Counted from the stretch's first letter, positions 7,671 to 17,523 are shown. The stretch: DNA of 43,014 nucleotides from Chryseolinea sp. (GCA_025923195.1 JAICGJ010000026.1:1-43014); one strand, 5' to 3'. The notes: generated from the sequence alone by a model not told the origin. Numbers and translations are program-made.

Positions 7671-7710
7671 CTTAGGTACTTAAACACCTAAACACCTAAG
7701 CGCTTAACTT
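7671..7710 (+). repeat. Octanucleotide tandem array (5 units)
   Basis: Five consecutive 8-mers of the form CYTAAACA: CTTAGGTA, CTTAAACA, CCTAAACA, CCTAAGCG, CTTAACTT. The first and fourth are partly complementary (CTTAGGT/ACCTAAG), so a hairpin is possible. The array ends 15 bases before the ATG of the DUF72 gene. Confidence 0.7.
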
Positions 7711-7725
7711 CGTATATTTATTGCC

Positions 7726-8682
7726 ATGAAATTCGGCAAAGTAGAGGACATCGACTTAAGCACTGTAGATTTCAGTTTACCACCTGATGCGGATGCTACT
7801 TTATCCTTGCTCAAAAAACAAAATCCGGGTAACACCGAAATATTTGTTGGTTGCGCAAAATGGGGACGGAAGGATTGGATAGGTAAAGTTTATCCCCAGG
7901 GAACAAAGGAAGCAGATTTCCTTTCACTGTATGCAAGACACTTTAACTCCATTGAACTTAACGCAACCTTTTATCGCACGCCTTCGGTAAGTCAAACCGC
8001 TGAGTGGGCTTCACAGGTTGGAAAAGATTTTAAGTTTTGCCCGAAGATTACCGACAAGATTTCACACCTGAGGCGGCTTAAAGATGTTGAAGAGCCCACG
8101 GAGCGGTTTCTTAAGGGGATCAGCGGATTCAAGGACAATCTTGGTCCTGTCCTTCTCATGCCTCATCCGGGCATGGGGCCGAAGACGCTTGACAGGATCA
8201 AAGACTTTATTAAGTCCCTTCCCGGTGACATACAACTATTTGTCGAACTCAGACACCCGGAGTGGTATTCAGATGCGGATGAATTTGAAAAAGTGTTTTC
8301 TATGCTGGAAGAGAACAAAGTTGGTTCGGTTATTACCGATGCTGCAGGCAGAAGAGATTGTGTCCATATGAGGTTGACCACACCGGCCGCTTTTATACGG
8401 TTTGTAGGAAACGGCCTACATCCCACAGACTATACGCGCGTCGACGATTGGGTGCAGCGAATAAAAGTGTGGATACAGAATGGAATTGAAGAAGTATACT
8501 TTTTTATGCATCAGTCGGAAGAAATCCACTCTCCGGAATTGTGCAAGTATTTCATTCAGCAACTTAATAAACATTGTGGAACGAAGCTTCCCGAACCTGA
8601 GTTTGTATCACAGATCGTTTCGCCCGATACACCGGTCAACAGCAAACCACCAGAAAAAAAAACCAGAAAGAAAACAAGTTAA
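7726..8682 (+). CDS. DUF72 (YecE-like) protein
   Basis: A 318-residue protein of the DUF72/YecE family, which adopts a TIM-barrel fold and has no established reaction. Recognisable blocks are GCAKWGRKDWIGKVYP (the usual G-x-x-x-W), FNSIELNATFYRTPS, FKFCPKITDKISH, FVELRHPEWY and VYFFMHQSEE. The C-terminus has a Lys/Pro-rich tail (PPEKKTRKKTS) beyond the barrel. It starts at the ATG at 7726, directly downstream of an octamer repeat array. It appears to be a single-gene unit. Confidence 0.9.
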   Translation: MKFGKVEDIDLSTVDFSLPPDADATLSLLKKQNPGNTEIFVGCAKWGRKDWIGKVYPQGTKEADFLSLYARHFNSIELNATFYRTPSVSQTAEWASQVGKDFKFCPKITDKISHLRRLKDVEEPTERFLKGISGFKDNLGPVLLMPHPGMGPKTLDRIKDFIKSLPGDIQLFVELRHPEWYSDADEFEKVFSMLEENKVGSVITDAAGRRDCVHMRLTTPAAFIRFVGNGLHPTDYTRVDDWVQRIKVWIQNGIEEVYFFMHQSEEIHSPELCKYFIQQLNKHCGTKLPEPEFVSQIVSPDTPVNSKPPEKKTRKKTS

Positions 8683-8720
8683 CCTCAGGGATATTAAACG
8701 GATCTCGGGTACTTTAATTA

Positions 8721-8810
8721 TTGACCACAGACTCACGGAGGCACGAAGTTTCGGAGAGATATCTTTTCTCTATGTGCCTTCCGCTGTGTCTCAGTGACGC
8801 TGTGGTTGAC
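8721..8810. repeat. 90-bp imperfect palindrome between convergent genes
   Basis: The left arm starts TTGACCACAG and the right arm ends CTGTGGTTGAC. The arms continue with GAGGCAC against GTGCCTTC, and the centre is GAGAGATATC-TTTTCTC. It lies between the convergent DUF72 and FG-GAP genes. The CCACAG...CTGTGG theme is common in intergenic repeats of environmental bacteria. It may act as a bidirectional transcription stop or be a dispersed palindromic element. The rest of 8683-8917 shows nothing. Confidence 0.6.
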
Positions 8811-8917
8811 AGCACTTAGAAACCCGTTCAAACACAGGAGAGTCGCTACGTCTGCACACTCACGATAATTCTTGCCAAATCATTTCAACGGCTCAACACT
8901 ATAGCTAACACTGCGTG

Positions 8918-11900
8918 TCACATGCCCTTATTGAGACTGACGGTTCGGGATTTACCTTGCGAGTCATAAATGATCGCTTCCATTACTTGTTTTGGAATCC
9001 AAATTTTTCTCGTTGACTGAGACAAAAATCCTGAACCATAATAAAACTCTACCTTCTGTTTTTTTCCATCAGCGTATATCAGCTCCGCAGAGACATCCAT
9101 AGCCAAGGGTGTAAACAACTCTCCTTCCTTCGAAAGGGCCACATTTTCAAAGACTCTTAAGCTATCCCTATTTTGTGAGGCTATGTACAGCGTTACATCC
9201 GTCGAGGTGATTCTGACCAAAGCCTTGGCGTCACCGGGAACCTTGAATCCAGTTTCTGCAGAAGGGGCAACGCTAAACCCGCCTTTTCCATCGCCTAATA
9301 ATATCAGGCCTGTGAGGGCATCCATCCTGCCGACAAATACTTCGTTGCCGTAATCATTTCCAACGAGCAGAATATCCAAATTACCATCCCCATTAATGTC
9401 ATCGGTAGTAATACCGTTAACAGGTGCAACTTGTGCCAACATTGGCAGCGCGCTGAGTCGGAATTTTGATCCTCCTAAATTTTCAACAAAAGCTGATGAC
9501 ATGAAGTTAGCCTCTAGCTGCACCGCATCTTTTAAATCATCGGGGCTAAGCAGCTCACCCATGGTGGTCTTACCGTATTGCTTATAGCTTGAGAACTGCT
9601 GTCGGAATTTAGGACTCTGAGAATTTAATTCATCCCAAAAATGCACGGGATAAAGTTTCTTCCCTTCCAACTGCGTCAGCGACTCTTTAAGATAGCACGC
9701 CAACACGGCATCAACACTCTCATTCTTATCAAAATCCTTAGCATATACCTTCAGGGGATACTCCGTTGTCGCACAATAACTGTTATTTAACCCAAAGTTT
9801 CCTGCAACGTAATCGATATCGCCATCGCGATCAAAGTCTGCGCCAGTGATGCTGTTCCACCAACCCATATACTTCTCAAGCCCGGTGTCAGTCAACTTCT
9901 TGAATCCCTTCCCCGTGTTTTTAAAAACAGTTATCGCCATGAACTCGCCCACGACTATCAGATCCTGTCTGTTATCGTTATCCATATCAGTCCAAATTGC
10001 ATCTGTCACCATACCAAGCGATGACAACTCCGGGCAAAATTCTGACGCAACATTCGTAAACTTTCCTTTCTCATTTTGCAGTAGATAGCTTTCGGCAGGA
10101 TATGGGTATTGCGCTGGGACCACGCGGCCACCCACAAACAAGTCGAGATCCCCATCGGAATCGAAATCTGCAGCCCTGACACAGCTGCCGCTGGCATTAA
10201 TCTTAGGCAAGGTATTATCGGTCATTATAAAATTCCCCCTGCCATCGTTGGAGTATAGTCTATCCTGATACTGAGGCTCGAAATGTTTGTATTCTCCTCC
10301 CCCGCTCACGGCATATAAATCAAGATCGTTATCTCCGTCAGCATCAAAGAGCAGCAGCCCCTGATCCTCTGCGTGCTTTTTCTGCGTTGATATCGCTTGA
10401 TTTGAATAGGCAAATTTTCCGTTCTTACGCTGAATGAAAACTGTCGAGGGGTGATTTGCCGGTCCGCCAATGATAAGATCCTCAGCTCCATCGCCATTGA
10501 TATCTCCAACCGCCATCGCAGGACCATATTGCGTGAATTTATGAGGCAGGGTGCGTTGCACATTATAGTCTATCTTGTCCTCTTCAAAATGAACGTAAGC
10601 AAGATCGCGTTCGCGGGAAACTTCCGTCAAAGGGCTTTTATGACTGCGCACTGCCTTTGCATGCGACGCTGGGACCGCAACCCTGTCATTATACGCAATA
10701 TCCAACCGCTGGTCTGCCTTTACATTCGTCAATAACTGCGACGTACCATCTGACCAGTCTACAAGCAACGTATCAACTTTTTCGGAAGAGCCCAGGCCAA
10801 AATGAACTATGGCGTCAACTGAAGAGAGGTAACCGCGGGAAAGTTGCTGTTCATGAAACTGAGAATTACCATCCGCGATTATTTTTACTTTTGCACCCAC
10901 TCCCGCCCCGTTTCCTTTCTTTCCAATTAATTTGAGTTGAAGATAGTGTGTTGAATCGCGCTTGTCGCCAGCATACATCCTGTTCTCATAGACGAACGCA
11001 GGATCATCGATATTATTTACCACATAGTCCAGGTCGCCATCATTATCGAGGTCTACAAAGACTGCCCCATTCGAAAATGAAGGCTGATCAAGTCCCCATG
11101 TTTTTGAATAATCTGAAAAGGTGATATCGCCATTATTCTTGAAAGCATAATTCGGTATTTTAATAACAGGTATGGAATCTACCAGCAGCGCAGGACCGGC
11201 AATATTGCCAAGTTCAGCCCGGTAGTTAGCAAAATCCTTGTCGGTAATATCCTTTGGAAAACCGTTGGTAATAAACAAGTCCCTGTGGCCATCATTATCG
11301 AAGTCGGCAAATAACGGTGACCAGCTCCATTCCGTTTGGTATACTCCTGCCAGCTGACCTACTTCACTAAACCGGATTCCACCGCCCGCGTTATTATTGA
11401 GGTGCAGCATATTTCTGACGTATTGGTACTCGTATCCAAATTTTTCGTTGTTGATATACGTCTGATAACTTTTATTACCAATCGTCGTCTTTTTCCGCGC
11501 ATTTGTCTCTGGCAACATGTCGAGGGAGATGATATCGGGCAAACCATCGTTATTGATGTCCGCAGCATCGTTTCCCATGGAGAACTGGCTTTGATGTCCA
11601 ATAAATTCTCGGGTAGCATTCGAAAACGTGCCGTCAGTATTGTTGATATACAGGATATCGTTCGAGAGAAAATCATTTGAAATATATAGATCGGGCCACC
11701 CATCGGCATTAAAATCAGAGACAGCTAAACCCAAACCAAACCCTTCGATATTGATTCCACTTTCCTGGGACACATCAGTAAAAGTATTGTCACCGTTGTT
11801 TCGATATAATTTGTCGTTGTTTGGCGAAGAACCATCTTTCACTTTATCGCGATAATTTGTGGGAACACCTGTGAGCCGTTGATTGATAAGTAAGTAAACA

Positions 11901-12466
11901 TCAAGGTCGCCATCGCGGTCATAATCAAAAAAGGCTGACATCATGCAGTATCCCGTGTCATCCAGGCCATATTTTGATGCCTCCTCGGAAAATGTAGGAA
12001 TGCCCTGACCGTTCAACCCCTGGTTGACATATAAAAGGTTACGTCGTCGGTTCGAGTCTGGCCACATCGTTGTGCAGACATAAATATCTTCCCAACCGTC
12101 GCTGTTGATATCTACAACGGAAACGCCAGAACTCCAGACCCCTGATGACGTCAGTCTGGCATCGGCCGTTATATCCTGAAATTTTAAGCCACCCTTGTTG
12201 ACATACAGTCTGTTTGTGACCATGTTGCCCGTAAAAAAAAGATCTGCCCGTCCATCGTTATTAAAATCGCCAACGCCTACACCCCCACCGTTGTAAATAT
12301 ATTCTTCAGTCAGGATATTAAAAGTGTCAGATTCTGTGATTTCGTTCACAAAGTCAATTCCCGAATCTTCCGGACTAATCAACTTGAAGAGCGTCTCAGT
12401 TTTTTTTTCGCAACTGAAAAGCAGCAGACTCACGAGCAAAAGATGGGGCAAGGTCTTTTTCATCAT
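8918..12466 (-). CDS. FG-GAP/VCBS repeat lipoprotein with ASPIC/UnbV domain (CRTAC1-like)
   Basis: A 1182-residue lipoprotein (signal peptide with lipobox LLFSC, Cys19). It contains about 13 calcium-loop motifs of the DxNxDGxxD type, such as DFNNDGRADLFF, DINSDGWEDIYV, DYDRDGDLDVYL and DINGDGNLDILL, which build integrin-like beta-propeller blades. The motifs fall into two groups on either side of an ASPIC/UnbV domain at about residues 510-590 (GNGAGVGAKVKI, RGYLSSVDAIVHFGLG). The protein is expected on the cell surface. Such proteins follow susC/susD pairs in Cytophagales, presumably for ligand binding. It is the last gene of the susC-susD unit; the distance from susD is 62 bases and contains a terminator. 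Start ATGATG; either codon could be used. Confidence 0.9.
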   Translation of the reverse strand: MMKKTLPHLLLVSLLLFSCEKKTETLFKLISPEDSGIDFVNEITESDTFNILTEEYIYNGGGVGVGDFNNDGRADLFFTGNMVTNRLYVNKGGLKFQDITADARLTSSGVWSSGVSVVDINSDGWEDIYVCTTMWPDSNRRRNLLYVNQGLNGQGIPTFSEEASKYGLDDTGYCMMSAFFDYDRDGDLDVYLLINQRLTGVPTNYRDKVKDGSSPNNDKLYRNNGDNTFTDVSQESGINIEGFGLGLAVSDFNADGWPDLYISNDFLSNDILYINNTDGTFSNATREFIGHQSQFSMGNDAADINNDGLPDIISLDMLPETNARKKTTIGNKSYQTYINNEKFGYEYQYVRNMLHLNNNAGGGIRFSEVGQLAGVYQTEWSWSPLFADFDNDGHRDLFITNGFPKDITDKDFANYRAELGNIAGPALLVDSIPVIKIPNYAFKNNGDITFSDYSKTWGLDQPSFSNGAVFVDLDNDGDLDYVVNNIDDPAFVYENRMYAGDKRDSTHYLQLKLIGKKGNGAGVGAKVKIIADGNSQFHEQQLSRGYLSSVDAIVHFGLGSSEKVDTLLVDWSDGTSQLLTNVKADQRLDIAYNDRVAVPASHAKAVRSHKSPLTEVSRERDLAYVHFEEDKIDYNVQRTLPHKFTQYGPAMAVGDINGDGAEDLIIGGPANHPSTVFIQRKNGKFAYSNQAISTQKKHAEDQGLLLFDADGDNDLDLYAVSGGGEYKHFEPQYQDRLYSNDGRGNFIMTDNTLPKINASGSCVRAADFDSDGDLDLFVGGRVVPAQYPYPAESYLLQNEKGKFTNVASEFCPELSSLGMVTDAIWTDMDNDNRQDLIVVGEFMAITVFKNTGKGFKKLTDTGLEKYMGWWNSITGADFDRDGDIDYVAGNFGLNNSYCATTEYPLKVYAKDFDKNESVDAVLACYLKESLTQLEGKKLYPVHFWDELNSQSPKFRQQFSSYKQYGKTTMGELLSPDDLKDAVQLEANFMSSAFVENLGGSKFRLSALPMLAQVAPVNGITTDDINGDGNLDILLVGNDYGNEVFVGRMDALTGLILLGDGKGGFSVAPSAETGFKVPGDAKALVRITSTDVTLYIASQNRDSLRVFENVALSKEGELFTPLAMDVSAELIYADGKKQKVEFYYGSGFLSQSTRKIWIPKQVMEAIIYDSQGKSRTVSLNKGM

Positions 12467-12473
12467 CAGTAAT

Positions 12474-12506
12474 AAAAAAAAGAAGGGCCAATTTACATTG
12501 GCCCTT
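12474..12506 (-). terminator. Intrinsic terminator between susD and the FG-GAP gene
   Basis: Read on the minus strand, AAGGGCCAA and TTGGCCCTT form a 9-bp stem with a short loop (12483-12506), followed by CTTTTTTT. The T-tract ends 7 bases before the ATG at 12466. This is a strong Rho-independent terminator inside the operon and would lower transcription of the last gene relative to susCD. Confidence 0.8.
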
Positions 12507-12528
12507 GCTTTAAGAAAAATATTAATTC

Positions 12529-14250
12529 CTAATATCCAGGATTTTGTGTTAATCCGTCCAAAATATCCATCTCCAACTGTGGTATCGGCATATATTCTGA
12601 TTTGCCAGCCTCGAAGCTTGCGCCGACAAAAGGAGATGCTGATACCTTGCCTCGCTCATAGTTTAGGTAAGCATTCAGCGTGGTCTCTGCTACACCCCAG
12701 CGAACAAGATCAAAGAAGCGGTGACCTTCACCAGACAATTCAAGCTTCCGCTCAAATCTGACGGCGTTTCGCGCAACAGTTGCATCAGTCCAAACAGCGT
12801 CATAGGTCTCAATGTCGTAGTTAGCAGCAGGAACACCGCCATTCATAACGAATCCAGCCGGGTTAGCTGCTCGTGTGCGGACCATATTCACATATTCGCG
12901 TGCCTGTTCCAGATTTCCAAGTTCTACTTCAGCCTCGGCCGCCATCAGCAGTACGTCTGCAAAACGGATAAGGGGAACGTTGATAGCTGTATAACCTGGG
13001 GTCCATGAGCTTTTGTCAACACCTCCGGAAGCTTCCTCAGCCTTGGTCCATATGTACTTTTTGGGAGAATAAGGACCACCATAATTCTGGTCGCGTATCC
13101 ACGTAATACCAGGGTGCAGTCCATGGTCAAGGTAAGGAAGACCACGGCGTCCGACGGAGTGATCCAGACGGGGATCTAATGGACCAGTGTCCGGTGTGAA
13201 CGCGGTTGCAGCCGGTATGAGTTGATCCGTTTTCAATTCATTTGCAGGAGCTGTGTAAGATCCATCCAGCAGCGGTAAACCAGCTGAGGTACGGAATGAA
13301 TTCGCAAGTTCGAAGCTAGGCTGGAAGAATCCGCAGCATCCCGCAGGTCCACCTGTATAAGTAAAATTCAACACGAAATCAGGATTTGCGTTGTTGATCG
13401 TTCCGGTACCAGCAGCAGCTTGAATAGCAAACACCGATTCTTCATTGTTGTCGTTTGCAACCCTGTAGATATCACCGTAGGCCGGCACCAATCCGTATTT
13501 CTTGTTGTTAGCAGTCTTCCCATTTGCTATGACGTCATCAAACAAAGTTTTGGCAGCCGCCCATTTACCTTGAAATAACAGAGCTTTAGCAAGATATGCA
13601 CCTGCCGCCCATTTGTTGGCCCGCCCCGGAGCACCCTGGGTTTCAGGAAGATTATCCCATGCGAAAGTGAAGTCAGCTTCAATCTTTGGCCACAGATCGG
13701 TACCATTTGTAACTTCCTCAATGCCCGCCTTATAGTCTACCGTTTCATCGACATAAGGTGCATTGTTATAGATCTTTTTCAATTCGAAGTAATAGTGACC
13801 TCTCAAGAACTTTGCTTCTGCCTCCATGCGGGTCTTATCCTCGGCAGTTACCGTAGGATCGGCCTCGGGCAACAATCGAAGCAACGAATTCACACGGGCT
13901 ATACCCTCATAACAGGTGCGATACTTATCATACACCGACTCGTTCGTTGTCTGGGGATTGTAAGCTTGAATCTCATTAACCTGAGCCTGGTCACCTGAGT
14001 TCGTACCTTTGTTGGCATCGCCACCAAGAATACTTCCCCATAACCAGTTAGTCGAGCCTGCGTAAAAACCGCCGCGACCGTGCAACATAGCGTAGGCACC
14101 AATCAGAGTGCCCTCAAGACCAGTTTTGGAAGTTAACTGTGCATTTGTAATTGAAGCAGTAGGCGTAATTTCCAAAAAATCATCTTTACAAGAGATCACA
14201 CAGATGCATATTATACTTACTGTGCTTATAATTATTTTATTGAGTTTCAT
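12529..14250 (-). CDS. SusD/RagB-family surface lipoprotein
   Basis: A 573-residue lipoprotein with lipobox VISC (Cys21) followed by KDDFLEITPTA, the typical SusD N-terminus. It then has a TPR-rich helical core (YDKYRTCYEGIARVNSLLR, EAKFLRGHYYFELKKIY, AAAEAEVELGNLEQAREYVNMVR) and the C-terminal RagB/SusD region with RNAVRFERKLELSGEGHRFFDLVRWG. It is the surface lid that hands ligand to the SusC channel. It follows susC by 21 bases. No glycosidase, protease or ECF sigma/anti-sigma pair is adjacent, so the substrate cannot be read from context. Confidence 0.95.
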   Translation of the reverse strand: MKLNKIIISTVSIICICVISCKDDFLEITPTASITNAQLTSKTGLEGTLIGAYAMLHGRGGFYAGSTNWLWGSILGGDANKGTNSGDQAQVNEIQAYNPQTTNESVYDKYRTCYEGIARVNSLLRLLPEADPTVTAEDKTRMEAEAKFLRGHYYFELKKIYNNAPYVDETVDYKAGIEEVTNGTDLWPKIEADFTFAWDNLPETQGAPGRANKWAAGAYLAKALLFQGKWAAAKTLFDDVIANGKTANNKKYGLVPAYGDIYRVANDNNEESVFAIQAAAGTGTINNANPDFVLNFTYTGGPAGCCGFFQPSFELANSFRTSAGLPLLDGSYTAPANELKTDQLIPAATAFTPDTGPLDPRLDHSVGRRGLPYLDHGLHPGITWIRDQNYGGPYSPKKYIWTKAEEASGGVDKSSWTPGYTAINVPLIRFADVLLMAAEAEVELGNLEQAREYVNMVRTRAANPAGFVMNGGVPAANYDIETYDAVWTDATVARNAVRFERKLELSGEGHRFFDLVRWGVAETTLNAYLNYERGKVSASPFVGASFEAGKSEYMPIPQLEMDILDGLTQNPGY

Positions 14251-14271
14251 ATTCTACAAATTTCAGATTAA

Positions 14272-17200
14272 TCAGAATCCTAAGTTAACACCGAAGGTGA
14301 AGCTCCTTGTGATCGGGTAGTTACCCACATCGATACCGTATCTGTAATCCACATCTCCACCGACGCTTGGATCAAGTCCTTCATAATCGGTAATGGTGAA
14401 TATGTTGTTCAGTCCTATGAAGAGTCTCAGTTTTTCTATGCTGAGGCGCGACAAGGTGGGAGCAGGCAAGTTATATCCAATGGTTATGTTTTGGAATCTG
14501 AAGTATGATCCATCTTCAACATAGTATGAGTTCGCTTGTGTGTTAGTGCTGAAGTTTGAATTATTTTCAAAAATAGGCACTGTATTACCACCGTTCTCAG
14601 GCGTCCACGATTCCTTTACCCGTTCGCTGATAGCAGCGCCGGCAAATGAAGGATAGAAGTCTGTAAACCATTTCGACTGATTCCAGATCTTGTTGCCCAA
14701 AGATGTGAACATGTACATTTCAAGGTCAAAGCCATTGAAGTTCTTGATCTTAAAAGTAATACCACCGGTGAATTTAGGTACCGGGCTACCCAGCCAGGTT
14801 CTATCATCTGTGGTGATTTCACCGTCACCGTTGATATCTTCATAACGGAACCGGCCAGGCGCTGCTCCATCCTGAGTAGGTGCAGCATTAACTTCTTCGG
14901 TGCTTTGGAATAATCCCATCACTTTGTAACCGAAGAAAGACGATATTGACTGGCCTAACTGATTACGGATAGGACGAATGCCCCGGAAACTGGGATCGGC
15001 ATCTGCGATCTGAAGATAAGTTGCGCCTTCGTTCAACGCGACGATCTCATTCTTCAGGAAACCACCATTAATGGTTAACTCATAATCAGCCTCCATGATC
15101 TTACCACGGGTAAGGATTTGAAGGTCGATACCTTTATTTTGCATTTCCCCGACGTTAACACTTGGTGCAGCTGCATTGAAACCATTTAGCACCGTGATTG
15201 GTACCTGGAATAGAAGGTCCTCAGTGTCTTTTTGCCAGAAGTCAACCACTACGTCCAGCCTGTTATTGAAAAACGTACCGTCAAAACCGATGTTCTTTGT
15301 AACGGCCTTCTCCCATTTTGCTGCGGAATTTCCAATGCGACTCCTGTAATAACCTTCAGTTGCCGCGCCGTTATCGATCGGATATGAAGACGCCCCTACG
15401 GTTGTTGCATACAAGAAATACTGGTTGTTCGGATCCACGTTATTTGAGTTACCCATAACACCAAACCCACCACGAATCTTGAGGTCATCAATCCAGGTCA
15501 CACCTCTCATGAAGCTCTCCTCCGATATACGCCAGCCCACAGAAGCTGCAGGGAATGTTCCGTAGCGGTTTTCAGACCCAAACCTTGACGAACCATCGCG
15601 ACGAAGCACGAACGACACCAGATACTTGTCCTTGAAGCCGTAGTTGACTCTACCGAAATAAGATGAGAAGTTGACCCCCTTGAAATAGTTACTGCCCACT
15701 GTTCTAGTGGCACCTGGTGTAGTAGTACTAAGGGTTACGAAGTCGCGGTCTTCAGAAAATGGATTCAACCCTGTACCTCCTATATTTCTTCCTTCACCTG
15801 TATTCAAAGCCTCTTGGCCAACTAAGATGTCCACATTATGATCTCCAAACGTTTTTTTCCAATTCGCAGTATTGGTGAATGTCCATGCAAAGAATTGTGA
15901 TGCGCCTTCATTGTAGGTTACGGCTGAGTTATTTTCCGAATTTTCGTATTGGCGAGCAAAATAACTCCAGAAGTATGTCGAGCCATAGTTACCACCGATG
16001 CTGGACCGCAATACAAGGTCTGGAATAGGTTCAAATTCCAGGTACACATTACCAGTTGCGAAGCCGCCAAAACCACGATTGTCTTTTTGCCTGTCAAGGT
16101 TAGCTACAGGGTTACGAGGATTGTTGAAACCAGCTGCGCGTGTACCAGCGTATCCGCCAAACACATCACGCACAGGAATTATAGAAGGCATCCGGAAGGC
16201 CTGCAACACATCGTTTTCATCATCGGAGACACCAGCGCCACCGCCTCCACCTTGCAACAATCTAACCTGCCTGTAGGTGAATTGCAGGTTTTCACCAAAC
16301 CTCAAATTCTTCAAAATGTCGAATTCAGTATTGACCCTGAAACTGTAGCGCCTGAAGTTCTGGTGAATCAAGATACCAGCCTGCTCTTGAACGCCGAGGC
16401 CGAAATAATAACGGCTCTTGTCACCATTTCCGCTAATCCCTAAAGTTCCTCTGAACAAGGGAGCCGTACGTGTAATAGCATCATACCAATCCGTACCGGC
16501 ACCTGTTGCAGATTCAGTTACCTGATAAATCGGCTTGGAAAAGTCAGTTACGTTGTATTTTTCTCTTTCCTCTGCAAGATTTAGCGAGCCGTTAACGCCA
16601 AACAGGTTACCCACCAATAGGTAATTTGGAATCTGTGGTGTCGAGCCTGTGCCAAACTGCGGGTGGTTGAAAACTGGCGCCGTCCCAGCCTGAAAGCCGG
16701 TATTTTCAAATGCCTTCCAAGTCCATGTTGCAAAATCTGCCGGATTCATCATGTCCTGTCCTTCACCTGGATCGGTAAAACCTCCAAGTACGTCCAGGTT
16801 GACACGCATTGATTTGCCACCCTTTGCTCCCTTTTTAGTAGTGTAGACAATTACACCGTTAGCAGCGCGCGCTCCATAAATAGAAGCTGCTGCTGCATCC
16901 TTTAGGACGGTAGTGGTTTCAATGTCATCGGGGTTTAGAAACTCCGTATTGCCCACGGGTAAACCGTCAACGATGTAGAGAGGTTCATTACCTCCGAATG
17001 CTCCAAATCCACGTACGCGGATCTGGCTAGTAGTACCAGGCTGACCGTTGGTTACAACTGTCACACCCGCAACACGGCCTTGCAATTGTTGTTCAATGTT
17101 ACCTGTAGGAACAACGGTCAGATCGGATGCCTTCACCGATGAAACGGCTCCTGTTACCTCCCGCCGATTCTCAACGGAATAACCAGTAATGATCAATTCT

Positions 17201-17523
17201 GTTAACGTTTGTACATCGGGGGTTAAAGCAAGATCGACAACGCTTCTGGATCCCACGGCAACTTCGGTAGAAGTATAGCCTACAAAGCTAAATACTAATA
17301 CTGCGTCATCACCTGGAACTGAAATTGTGTAACGGCCGTCGGAATCGGTAGCCGTACCCTGAGACGTGCCTTTCACTAGCACACTAACGCCGGGCATCGA
17401 TGCCCCTGCTTCATCATTCACCGTCCCGGAGACGTTTCGTCCCTGGGCGACTGCGAGCGAAGCACACATTGCCATCAAGGCAAATGACAAACTCAACCTC
17501 CTGTAGAGTTCTTTCATAGTCAT
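14272..17523 (-). CDS. SusC/RagA-family TonB-linked outer-membrane protein
   Basis: A 1083-residue TonB-dependent transporter. It has a signal peptide (cleavage near VAQG, residue 26), a carboxypeptidase-regulatory-like domain at about 28-110 (SGTVNDEAGASMPGVSVLVKG), a plug domain at about 115-235 containing LQGRVAGV, SQIRVRGFGAFGGNEP and LYIVDGLPVG, then a long beta-barrel ending in NLGF with a terminal Phe. There is no STN secretin/TonB short domain at the N-terminus, so it is unlikely to signal to an anti-sigma factor. The start is the ATG at 17523 or the one two codons later; both keep the signal peptide. It is the first gene of the susC-susD-FG-GAP unit and imports an unknown ligand. Confidence 0.95.
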   Translation of the reverse strand: MTMKELYRRLSLSFALMAMCASLAVAQGRNVSGTVNDEAGASMPGVSVLVKGTSQGTATDSDGRYTISVPGDDAVLVFSFVGYTSTEVAVGSRSVVDLALTPDVQTLTELIITGYSVENRREVTGAVSSVKASDLTVVPTGNIEQQLQGRVAGVTVVTNGQPGTTSQIRVRGFGAFGGNEPLYIVDGLPVGNTEFLNPDDIETTTVLKDAAAASIYGARAANGVIVYTTKKGAKGGKSMRVNLDVLGGFTDPGEGQDMMNPADFATWTWKAFENTGFQAGTAPVFNHPQFGTGSTPQIPNYLLVGNLFGVNGSLNLAEEREKYNVTDFSKPIYQVTESATGAGTDWYDAITRTAPLFRGTLGISGNGDKSRYYFGLGVQEQAGILIHQNFRRYSFRVNTEFDILKNLRFGENLQFTYRQVRLLQGGGGGAGVSDDENDVLQAFRMPSIIPVRDVFGGYAGTRAAGFNNPRNPVANLDRQKDNRGFGGFATGNVYLEFEPIPDLVLRSSIGGNYGSTYFWSYFARQYENSENNSAVTYNEGASQFFAWTFTNTANWKKTFGDHNVDILVGQEALNTGEGRNIGGTGLNPFSEDRDFVTLSTTTPGATRTVGSNYFKGVNFSSYFGRVNYGFKDKYLVSFVLRRDGSSRFGSENRYGTFPAASVGWRISEESFMRGVTWIDDLKIRGGFGVMGNSNNVDPNNQYFLYATTVGASSYPIDNGAATEGYYRSRIGNSAAKWEKAVTKNIGFDGTFFNNRLDVVVDFWQKDTEDLLFQVPITVLNGFNAAAPSVNVGEMQNKGIDLQILTRGKIMEADYELTINGGFLKNEIVALNEGATYLQIADADPSFRGIRPIRNQLGQSISSFFGYKVMGLFQSTEEVNAAPTQDGAAPGRFRYEDINGDGEITTDDRTWLGSPVPKFTGGITFKIKNFNGFDLEMYMFTSLGNKIWNQSKWFTDFYPSFAGAAISERVKESWTPENGGNTVPIFENNSNFSTNTQANSYYVEDGSYFRFQNITIGYNLPAPTLSRLSIEKLRLFIGLNNIFTITDYEGLDPSVGGDVDYRYGIDVGNYPITRSFTFGVNLGF

